A stretch of DNA of 5,173 nucleotides from Candidatus Krumholzibacteriota bacterium (GTDB taxonomy: Bacteria; Krumholzibacteriota; Krumholzibacteriia; Krumholzibacteriales; Krumholzibacteriaceae): NCBI GenBank assembly GCA_030613345.1, contig JAUWMD010000189.1, forward strand, positions 1-5,173. The letters run 5' to 3'. A model generated the notes under the pieces. It worked only from the letters and a program-made list of their open reading frames with translations. It was not told where the DNA came from and searched no databases. A program made the position numbers and the translations under genes. Position 1 is the first letter of the stretch; each line of letters begins with the position of its first letter. Of the stretch, positions 1 to 5,092 are shown one piece after another.

Positions 1-380
1 TCGAAATGATTGTGCAGGATCAACTGACGCGCGGTCGCACGGGAAGGCGCAAAGCCCATCCTGTAGACCATGTTGTCCAGTCTCTGCTCGAGAAGCTTGA
101 GCAGGTTCTCGCCCGTGACGCCCTTGCGTTTCTCGGCTTCCTTGAAATAGTTGCGGAACTGGCGCTCAAGCAGCTGATACATGCGGCGCAGCTTCTGCTT
201 CTCTCTCAGCTGGATCCTGTAGTTGCTCCTCCTGCTGAATCTCGCGCGGCCGTGCTCACCGGGAGGATAGTTCCTCTTCTCGATTGCGCAGCGGTCGGAG
301 TAGCAACGGTCCCCCTTGAGGAACAGCTTGGTCCCCTCTCTCCTGCAAAGTTTGCATGCGGGACCCGTGTATCTCGCCAT
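1..380 (-). CDS. rpsD: 30S ribosomal protein S4, zinc-binding form (partial, 3' end outside window)
   Basis: S4 binds 16S rRNA early in 30S assembly; in E. coli it also represses its own operon. The visible 126 codons begin MARYTGPACKLCRREGTK and run off the left edge; the full family length is about 205-210 residues. Four cysteines, C9, C12, C26 and C31, have the CX2C-X13-CX4C spacing of the zinc-binding form known from Thermus and Geobacillus. A basic stretch follows (about residues 45-70), then the start of the S4 RNA-binding domain near residue 98 (RLDNMVYRMGFAPSRATARQ). The ATG is preceded 8 nt upstream by GGGGAGGT, a strong ribosome binding site, so the start is firm. It lies 59 nt after rpsK, and that gap holds a perfect palindrome touching the binding site. 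rpoA and rplQ would usually follow outside the window. Confidence 0.96.
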   Translation of the reverse strand, partial: MARYTGPACKLCRREGTKLFLKGDRCYSDRCAIEKRNYPPGEHGRARFSRRSNYRIQLREKQKLRRMYQLLERQFRNYFKEAEKRKGVTGENLLKLLEQRLDNMVYRMGFAPSRATARQLILHNHF

Positions 381-388
381 CTACGGTT

Positions 389-396
389 ACCTCCCC
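389..396 (-). promoter_or_regulatory. Ribosome binding site of rpsD
   Basis: The minus strand reads GGGGAGGT, ending 8 nt before the rpsD ATG. This is a near-ideal Shine-Dalgarno sequence and it fixes the start. Its first base is also the last base of the 16-bp palindrome just upstream on the message. Confidence 0.85.
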
Positions 397-411
397 GGCC
401 CGATCGGGCCG
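396..411 (-). other. Perfect 16-bp palindrome (hairpin) abutting the rpsD ribosome binding site
   Basis: The sequence CGGCCCGATCGGGCCG is its own reverse complement. In RNA it can fold as a 6-bp all-GC stem with a GAUC loop. It sits in the 59-nt rpsK-rpsD gap, directly upstream of the rpsD Shine-Dalgarno sequence. No U-run follows, so it is not an intrinsic terminator. It could modulate rpsD translation or mRNA processing; that role is inference. Confidence 0.5.
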
Positions 412-439
412 ATCGTCCTCATTATCATCCTCTGAAAGA

Positions 440-829
440 TTAGATTCTCCTGCGTTTCTTCTGCCTTACACCGTTATGAGGGATGGGCGTGCAGTCCTTG
501 ATCCCCGATACCTCGAGCCCTGCGGCGCGCAGCGATCGTATCGCCGCTTCCCTGCCGGGCCCGGGGCCCTTGATCCAGGCTTCGACCTTCTTCATCCCCA
601 TCGCGAGGACATCGCGCGCCACGGTCTGGGCCGCCTGCTGCGCGGCGAAGGGCGTGCTCTTTCTGGAGCCCTTGTAGCCAATCTTTCCGGGGCTACACCA
701 CGAGACCACTGCGCCTTCACGGTCCGTTATCGTTATGATAGTGTTATTGAACGTAGACTTCACATGGACGATGCCATACGCGTCCACCTTCTTCTGTTTT
801 TTCTTTTTCGTCTTCTGCGGACGGGCCAA
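440..829 (-). CDS. rpsK: 30S ribosomal protein S11
   Basis: S11 is a 30S platform protein that contacts 16S rRNA near the E site, next to S7 and S18. The 129-residue product is the normal family length. It has a lysine-rich N-terminus (KTKKKKQKK), the core STFNNTIITITD (about 25-36), GSRKSTPFAAQ (54-64), the signature KGPGPGREAAIRSL (87-100) and the conserved end TPIPHNGVRQKKRRRI. The start codon is TTG: the codons upstream in frame give no other start and reach a TAA 18 nt before it, while GGAGGT lies 5 nt before the TTG. It ends with TAA. The 60-nt gap after rpsM holds a clear hairpin. The family assignment is secure. Confidence 0.97.
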   Translation of the reverse strand: MARPQKTKKKKQKKVDAYGIVHVKSTFNNTIITITDREGAVVSWCSPGKIGYKGSRKSTPFAAQQAAQTVARDVLAMGMKKVEAWIKGPGPGREAAIRSLRAAGLEVSGIKDCTPIPHNGVRQKKRRRI

Positions 830-834
830 TTGAA

Positions 835-840
835 ACCTCC
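835..840 (-). promoter_or_regulatory. Ribosome binding site deciding the TTG start of rpsK
   Basis: The minus strand reads GGAGGT, 5 nt before the TTG codon at 829-827. An ATG overlaps this motif on its upstream side (842-840) but is in a different frame, and its frame gives no recognisable ribosomal protein. The motif therefore supports TTG as the true start. Confidence 0.8.
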
Positions 841-857
841 ATGATTAATCCGTCAAG

Positions 858-876
858 ATCGAGGCAAAGCCTCAAT
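858..876 (-). other. Hairpin in the rpsM-rpsK gap
   Basis: On the message, ATTGAGGC and GCCTCGAT flank a TTT loop, giving an 8-bp stem with one G-U pair. It starts 13 nt after the rpsM stop and ends 17 nt before the rpsK Shine-Dalgarno sequence. The following bases are CTTGACGG, not a U-run, so a terminator is unlikely. Likely roles are mRNA stabilisation, processing, or control of translation; none is shown by the sequence. Confidence 0.55.
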
Positions 877-889
877 ATGCGTTTCAGCC

Positions 890-1261
890 CTATTTTTTCC
901 TCTTGGAACCCGGACGATGGCGGGGGCCCTTGCGAGTGCGGGCGTTCGTATGCGTCCGCTGACCGTGACAGGGCAGCCCGTGCCTGTGCCTGATACCGCG
1001 ATAGCAACCGATATCCATCAGCCGCTTGATATTCATCGTTCTTTCGGTCCTGAGTGAGCCCTCGATAGTGTAATCGTTCTCGATGATCTCCCTGATCTTC
1101 GCAGTCTGCTCGTCGGTCAGTTCCTTCGTCTTTGTCATCAAAGGTATCCTGGCCTTCTTGAGGATCTGGAGGGCACTCGTGCGGCCTATACCGAAAATAT
1201 AGGTCAACGCGATCTCGATATGCTTGCTGTCGGGGATATCGACTCCGACTATTCGCGCCAC
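890..1261 (-). CDS. rpsM: 30S ribosomal protein S13
   Basis: S13 sits in the 30S head, contacts the P-site tRNA through its C-terminal tail and forms bridges to the 50S subunit. The 123-residue product has the usual length. It begins MARIVGVDIPDSKHIEIALT, carries the helix-two-turn-helix region around FGIGRTSALQIL (23-34), the coiled region around 48-62, and the signature QRTHTNARTRKGPR (101-114), then a basic tail ending GSKRKK. The usual VR before GQRT is CH here (GLPCHGQRT), a mild family variation. The start is GTG, with AAAGGAG 7 nt upstream; no ATG lies nearby in frame. It ends with TAG. It lies 40 nt after rpmJ. In E. coli the rpsM leader is the S4 repressor target; I could not identify that pseudoknot here. 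Confidence 0.97.
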   Translation of the reverse strand: MARIVGVDIPDSKHIEIALTYIFGIGRTSALQILKKARIPLMTKTKELTDEQTAKIREIIENDYTIEGSLRTERTMNIKRLMDIGCYRGIRHRHGLPCHGQRTHTNARTRKGPRHRPGSKRKK

Positions 1262-1268
1262 AGATTGT

Positions 1269-1275
1269 CTCCTTT
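1269..1275 (-). promoter_or_regulatory. Ribosome binding site deciding the GTG start of rpsM
   Basis: The minus strand reads AAAGGAG, 7 nt before GTG at 1261-1259. It lies inside the 40-nt rpmJ-rpsM gap, and no in-frame ATG is nearby, so it supports the GTG start. Confidence 0.75.
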
Positions 1276-1301
1276 CGTATTCCCTGTTACCTCTGCAGCC
1301 C

Positions 1302-1415
1302 CTATCCCTGTCGCTGCTTGTGCTTCGGGTTCTTGCAGATAACGCGCAGGACGCCCTTGCGCCTGACGATCTTGCAGCTGGGGCACATTTTGTTTACTGA
1401 ACTTCTGACCTTCAT
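1302..1415 (-). CDS. rpmJ: 50S ribosomal protein L36, zinc-binding form
   Basis: L36 is the smallest 50S protein and helps organise 23S rRNA near the peptidyl-transferase region. Reading from the ATG at 1415 gives 37 residues, beginning MKVRSSVNKMCPSCKIVRRK and ending KNPKHKQRQG, then TAG. Residues C11, C14, C27 and H32 form the CX2C-X12-CX4H zinc site of the C+ form. The length and every landmark match the family. It is too short for most ORF filters but is unmistakable. An AAAGGA motif lies about 10 nt upstream of the ATG. Its place between infA and rpsM is the standard one. Confidence 0.97.
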   Translation of the reverse strand: MKVRSSVNKMCPSCKIVRRKGVLRVICKNPKHKQRQG

Positions 1416-1441
1416 CTCTGTACTATCCTTTCCCGTCCTCA

Positions 1442-1461
1442 GGCACGGCGTCTGCCGCACC
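1442..1461 (-). other. Hairpin in the infA-rpmJ gap
   Basis: The 89-nt gap between infA and rpmJ (1416-1504) contains an inverted repeat. On the message, GGUGCGGC and GCCGUGCC flank an AGAC loop, an 8-bp stem with two G-U pairs. No U-run follows. It ends 10 nt before the AAAGGA upstream of rpmJ. A regulatory or processing role is possible but untested. The rest of the gap shows nothing recognisable. Confidence 0.4.
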
Positions 1462-1504
1462 GCGGGCGGGGAGTCGTTCTACCGGCCGTCCCGACATCCG
1501 GGGC

Positions 1505-1723
1505 TCATTTATACCGGTAGGTGATCCTTCCCCTGCCCAGATCGTAGGGACTCAGCTCCAGCGCGACCCTGTCGCCCGGGAGGATCCTTATGAAATGCAT
1601 CCTCATCTTCCCGGAAACGTGGGCGAGCACAAGGTGCTTGTTCTCGAGCTCGACCCGGAACATCGCATTGGGCAGCGCCTCGACAACCGTTCCCTCTACC
1701 GGTATGCCCTTCTGTTTGGCCAT
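1505..1723 (-). CDS. infA: Translation initiation factor IF-1
   Basis: IF-1 binds the A site of the 30S subunit during initiation and assists IF-2 and IF-3. The 72-residue product is exactly the usual length and is a single S1-type OB fold. Landmarks are VEGTVVEALPNAMFRVELEN (9-28), HVSGKMRMHFIRILPGDRV (35-53) and the C-terminal ELSPYDLGRGRITYRYK. The start is ATG with a GGAAAGG motif just upstream, and the gene ends with TGA. It lies 46 nt after map. Many Firmicutes place a KOW-domain gene between map and infA; none is present here. Confidence 0.97.
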   Translation of the reverse strand: MAKQKGIPVEGTVVEALPNAMFRVELENKHLVLAHVSGKMRMHFIRILPGDRVALELSPYDLGRGRITYRYK

Positions 1724-1769
1724 ACAGCCTTTCCGTTTTACTGCCGGCCGCGGTCTGCGTGGCCGAGGG

Positions 1770-2513
1770 TCACCGGGTCATGATCCGGGGACTGTTATCG
1801 GTGACCGCCACCGTATCTTCGAAGTGACAGGATAGCTTCCCGTCAACCGTAACAAAGGTCCATTTGTCTTCGAGCGTCAGGACATCGTGCGTCCCGACGT
1901 TTACCATCGGCTCGATCGCGAGTACCATCCCCGCCTCGAGCCCCGGTCCCTTTCCGGGAGGGCCGAAGTTGGGGATCTGCGGTTCCTCGTGCATCCTCCG
2001 CCCTATCCCGTGCCCGACGAGTGCCCGGACGATCGAGTATCCATGGCTCTCCGCATGCTTCTGTATCGCATGCGAGATGTCGGAGAGATGATTGCCCGTT
2101 CTCGCCTGCTCTATGCCGCGATCGAGGGACTCGCTCGTGACCCTGATCAGGCGGGCCGTCTCTTCCGATATCTCTCCAACGGGATACGTCCTCGTCGCGT
2201 CGGAGTAGAACTCCTCGAGGACTACTCCCATGTCTATCCCGACGATGTCCCCCTCTTCGAGGGTACGCGGGCCGGGAATGCCGTGAACGACCTGCTCATT
2301 GATCGAGGCGCATATCGTCGCCGGGTATCCCTGGTATCCCTTGAAAGCGGGGATGCCGCCTTGCGACCTTATGAAATCCTCTGCAGCCGCGTCGAGCTCC
2401 GCGGTCGTCACGCCGGGCCGGATCATCTCCTCGAGGACGGAAAAGGTCTCCTTGAGCACTTCGCCGCTTTTTCTTATCAGCTCGAGTTCCGGCTCGGTCC
2501 TTATGTTTATCAT
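1770..2513 (-). CDS. map: Methionine aminopeptidase, type I
   Basis: This cytoplasmic metalloenzyme removes the initiator methionine from new proteins after deformylation. The 247-residue product is the length of a type I enzyme without N-terminal extension. All five dinuclear-metal ligands are visible: D94 (in GIDMG), D105 (in YSDATRTY), H168 (in VGHGIG), E201 (in AIEPM) and E232 (in HFEDT). The catalytic-site histidines H77 (VVHGIP) and H175 (RRMHEEP) and W218 are also in place. It starts at ATG, which overlaps the adk TGA as ATGA; no strong ribosome binding site precedes it, so translation is probably coupled to adk. It ends with TGA inside a weak inverted repeat. Confidence 0.97.
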   Translation of the reverse strand: MINIRTEPELELIRKSGEVLKETFSVLEEMIRPGVTTAELDAAAEDFIRSQGGIPAFKGYQGYPATICASINEQVVHGIPGPRTLEEGDIVGIDMGVVLEEFYSDATRTYPVGEISEETARLIRVTSESLDRGIEQARTGNHLSDISHAIQKHAESHGYSIVRALVGHGIGRRMHEEPQIPNFGPPGKGPGLEAGMVLAIEPMVNVGTHDVLTLEDKWTFVTVDGKLSCHFEDTVAVTDNSPRIMTR

Positions 2514-3157
2514 TTCATCACGCGGATTATTTCCGCGGTAATCTCATCGATGTCGCCGGTCCCGCCGACCTCGGTGACGCCGACCGACTTGCGATAAAAT
2601 TCCAGTACGGGCGTCGTCTGCTCCTCGTAGACCTTCAGGCGCCTTCTCACCGTCTCTTCCCTGTCGTCAGGCCTGGTGACGAGCTTGCCGCCGCATTTCC
2701 CGCATATGCTCTCGTCGCCTTCAGGAAGCATCGAGAGGTTGTAGACCGACTTGCAGTCGCCGCAGACACGGCGGCTCGTGAGCCGGCCGACGATCTCCTC
2801 GTTATCGATGTCGATGAGAAGGACCATGCCTATTGCCAGACCCTTCTCCTCCAGCAGTTCCGCCAGCGACTCGGCCTGCGGAAGCGTTCTGGGAAACCCG
2901 TCGAGGATCCAGACGAGGCCCTCGAGGGTCTCGAACTGCTCCCTGATAAGGCCGAGCATGATCTCGTCCGGAACGAGCAGCCCCGCTATCATGTACTCTT
3001 CGGCCTTCTTTCCCAGCTCGGTACCGTCGGCGACGGCTTACCACAGCAGCTCTCCCGTCGAGAGATGCTTGAGGTCGAGCCGGTCGGCGACCCGCATCGC
3101 CTGCGTGCCTTTACCCGATCCGGGAGGGCCGATGATTATTACATGCCTTGCGGCCAT
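2510..3157 (-). CDS. adk: Adenylate kinase, zinc-lid form, interrupted by an in-frame TAA at codon 40
   Basis: Adenylate kinase interconverts AMP, ATP and ADP in the cytoplasm. Reading through one stop, the frame spans 215 residues, the usual size of the long bacterial form. The P-loop GPPGSGKGT is at 10-18, STGELL at 33-38, LVPDE at 61-65, DGFPRT at 86-91, and the lid has four cysteines (C132, C135, C152, C155; two CX2C pairs) typical of a structural zinc. DDREETVRRRL follows at 164-174. Codon 40 (3040-3038) is TAA, where the family has a sense codon, and codon 39 is TGG where the conserved AMP-binding arginine (R36 of E. coli) is expected. The frame is otherwise continuous, so this looks like substitutions rather than an indel. 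Without readthrough only a 160-residue product lacking the P-loop could start, at 2992. A GTG at 3166 with better-spaced AGGGGA is an alternative start. It follows secY by 27 nt. Confidence 0.9.
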
Positions 3158-3184
3158 TACATTCACTCTTTTCCCCTGGCCCTT

Positions 3185-4489
3185 CTAGCGCCTTCCGCGC
3201 AGGCGGCCCTTCTTCATGAATCCGTCGTAGTGCCTCATCAGAAGATGCGTCTCTATCTGCTGAAGCGTATCGAGCATCACACCGACGACGATCAGCATAC
3301 CGGTTCCCCCGAAGTAGAACGGCAGCCCCGCCCTCCTGTAAAGGATGTCGGGCAGGACCGCGATGAACGCGAGGAACATCGCACCGGGGAGCGTGACCCT
3401 CGAGAGGATCCTGTCGATGTAGTCGCTCGTCTTCCTTCCCGGCCTTATACCGGGGATGAACCCCCCGTACTTCCTCATGTTGTCGGCGAGGTCGACCGGG
3501 TTAAGTACGATCGCCGTGTAGAAGTACGTGAAAAAGATGATTATCAGCGAATATATACTCATATACAGCCATGTGCCCGGCGACATGTAGAGCTGGAACG
3601 TGTCCATGAATTCCATCTTGAAGAAAGATGCTATCGTCGTAGGAAAGACCATGATCGACTGGGCAAAGATAATAGGGATCACGCCCGCCGTGTTGACCCT
3701 CAGCGGGATATACTGGGAGCGCCCTCCGTAGACCTTGCGTCCGACGATCCTCTTGGCGTACTGGACCGGTATCCTCCTCTGGCCCTGCGTTATCAGGATC
3801 ACCGCGGCCGTCACACCCACAAGGATCACGAGGAAGATCAGCAATCTCAGCGGCGTGATCTGCCCGAGCTTCAGCGCCCTCCAGGAGCTGAAGAAATAGG
3901 TCGGATACTGGGCGATGATGCCGATCATGATGATCAGCGAGATCCCGTTGCCGATACCTCGCTCGGATATCTTCTCGCCGAGCCACATCACAAAGATCGT
4001 TCCCGCCGTCATCGTGATCATGGTGAGCAGCCTGAACGCCATCGGATTCATCGTGCCGACCCGGATACCGCCCGGCTGCATGTTCATGAGAAACACCGTG
4101 ATACCTACCGACTGCACCAGTGCGAGGACGACTGTCCCGTACCTCGTATACTGGGTGATCTTCTTGCGTCCCTCCTCGCCTTCCTTCACCAGCTTCTCGA
4201 AATACGGGATGACCGCCTGGAGAAGCTGCATGATAATCGACGCGCTGATGTAGGGCATGATGCCGAGCGCGAAGATCGTCGCCCTCCTGAGATTGCCGCC
4301 GGCGAACAGGTCGTACAGCTGGAATATCGTCCCCCGCTGGCTCTCGAAGAAATGGCTCAGTGCGAGAGGGTTGACTCCCGGTGTAGTGATGTGTCCACCG
4401 ATCCGGTAGACCACAAGGAGACCTATCGTAAAGAGAACGCGCTTCTTGAGCTCCGGAATACTGAATATATTCTGAAACTTCTTGAACAT
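3185..4489 (-). CDS. secY: Protein translocase channel subunit SecY
   Basis: SecY is the inner-membrane pore of the Sec translocon; with SecE, SecG and SecA or the ribosome it passes or inserts unfolded proteins. The 434-residue product is full length. About ten hydrophobic segments are readable, roughly at 18-38, 70-91, 116-137, 152-170, 183-203, 213-234, 268-290, 307-330, 367-384 and 394-411. Signatures include ATIFALGIMPYISASIIMQ (70-88), GEKISERGIGNGISLII (171-187), the cytoplasmic loop GIRPGRKTSDYIDRILSR (347-364), which contacts the ribosome and SecA, and GGTGMLIVVGVMLDT (394-408). The ATG overlaps the rplO stop (TAATG), with AGGAGGA 9 nt upstream inside rplO. It ends with TAG and a basic tail (KKGRLRGRR). 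Confidence 0.97.
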   Translation of the reverse strand: MFKKFQNIFSIPELKKRVLFTIGLLVVYRIGGHITTPGVNPLALSHFFESQRGTIFQLYDLFAGGNLRRATIFALGIMPYISASIIMQLLQAVIPYFEKLVKEGEEGRKKITQYTRYGTVVLALVQSVGITVFLMNMQPGGIRVGTMNPMAFRLLTMITMTAGTIFVMWLGEKISERGIGNGISLIIMIGIIAQYPTYFFSSWRALKLGQITPLRLLIFLVILVGVTAAVILITQGQRRIPVQYAKRIVGRKVYGGRSQYIPLRVNTAGVIPIIFAQSIMVFPTTIASFFKMEFMDTFQLYMSPGTWLYMSIYSLIIIFFTYFYTAIVLNPVDLADNMRKYGGFIPGIRPGRKTSDYIDRILSRVTLPGAMFLAFIAVLPDILYRRAGLPFYFGGTGMLIVVGVMLDTLQQIETHLLMRHYDGFMKKGRLRGRR

Positions 4490-4971
4490 TACTGGCGCTC
4501 CTCCTCTTCAGGGACTGGAACGTTCTTTCCGGAAATGAGGGATACGCTGCCCCCCGCTTCCCGGATCGCTTTCGCGGCGCTTCTGCTGATATGGTCCACC
4601 TCTACTTCCAGGGCGACTTTCAGCTCTCCGCGTCCGAGAACCTTTACCGGCTGTGAGGCCTTCTTTACGAGGCCGGCGTCGATGAGCACGCCTCTGTTTA
4701 TCTTCTTTCCGTCCTCGAACTTCGCGAGGTCGTCGAGGTTGACCACCTGGTACTTCACCTTGAAGATATTGGTAAATCCCCTCTTCGGCACACGCCTCTG
4801 CAGGGGCATCTGGCCGCCCTCGAACCAGGGAGGGACGCCTCCGCCGCTGCGCGAGTTCTGCCCCTTGTGGCCCCTCGTGGCGGTCTTGCCGTGCCCTGAA
4901 CCGGGTCCGCATCCAACCCGCTTTCTCTTCTTGACGGCTCCCTTTGCCGGCCTGATCTCGTTAAGTTTCAT
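4489..4971 (-). CDS. rplO: 50S ribosomal protein L15
   Basis: L15 is a late-assembly 50S protein whose extended N-terminal arm threads into 23S rRNA. The 160-residue product is slightly longer than the common 145-150. It opens MKLNEIRPAKGAVKKRKRVG, then has the glycine-rich arm GPGSGHGKTATRGHKGQ (22-38), GGVPPWFEGGQMPLQRRVPK (44-63), and the C-terminal signature spanning VKVLGRGELKVALEVEVDHI (109-128) and SRSAAKAIREAGG (129-141). An acidic tail (PVPEEEERQ) accounts for the extra length. ATG is supported by AGGAG 10 nt upstream. It ends with TAA overlapping the secY ATG by one base, and its last codons carry the secY ribosome binding site, suggesting coupling. Confidence 0.97.
   Translation of the reverse strand: MKLNEIRPAKGAVKKRKRVGCGPGSGHGKTATRGHKGQNSRSGGGVPPWFEGGQMPLQRRVPKRGFTNIFKVKYQVVNLDDLAKFEDGKKINRGVLIDAGLVKKASQPVKVLGRGELKVALEVEVDHISRSAAKAIREAGGSVSLISGKNVPVPEEEERQ
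4499..4505 (-). promoter_or_regulatory. Ribosome binding site of secY inside the rplO 3' end
   Basis: The minus strand reads AGGAGGA, 9 nt before the secY ATG. It encodes part of the acidic EEE run at the end of L15, so the L15 tail and the secY initiation signal share bases. Confidence 0.75.
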
Positions 4972-5092
4972 CTCCGTCTGGCTCCTTTTTGCCGGTCTTC
5001 TTCGCTGTCTTCCTGCCGGCGGCCTTTACCACCGTATAGCCCTTTGAAGGGCTCGAGGCGGCGGGCACGTCCTTTTCCTCGATCTCTTCCCA
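4961..5092 (-). other. In-frame open extension downstream of the rpmD TAG
   Basis: After the TAG at 5095-5093 the rpmD frame stays open for 43 more codons to a TAA at 4963-4961, which overlaps the first 11 nt of rplO. The first residues, WEEIEEKDV, resemble the usual end of L30 (HLVKxEE-type). The rest is rich in lysine and alanine (KAAGRKTAKKTGKKEPDGD), like basic tails on ribosomal proteins. I read it as the natural C-terminus of L30 cut off by a TAG, probably from a lysine AAG. It has no start codon of its own with a ribosome binding site at its beginning, so it is unlikely to be a separate gene. Confidence 0.55.

Noticed and set aside
356..844. A 162-codon plus-strand open frame opposite rpsK
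   Set aside because: It is antisense to a clear S11 gene and without recognisable motifs.
823..855. TTGACG with a weak -10-like TCAATT upstream of rpsK
   Set aside because: The -10 match is poor and overlaps the TTG start; not convincing as an internal promoter.
744..1007. An 87-codon minus-strand frame across the rpsM-rpsK junction
   Set aside because: It overlaps both genes in another frame and resembles nothing; the S13 and S11 frames explain the region.
1423..1497. A 24-codon ATG frame (MSGRPVERL...) in the infA-rpmJ gap
   Set aside because: No ribosome binding site precedes it and it matches no known small protein; a frame this short is expected by chance in GC-rich DNA.
1887..2597. 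A 236-codon plus-strand open frame opposite map
   Set aside because: It is antisense to map, whose metal ligands are all intact, and has no recognisable domain.
3065..5047. A 660-codon plus-strand open frame opposite secY and rplO
   Set aside because: It is antisense to two certain genes, its protein is a low-complexity mix of D, R, H and E typical of reverse-complement GC-rich codons, and it matches no family I recognise.
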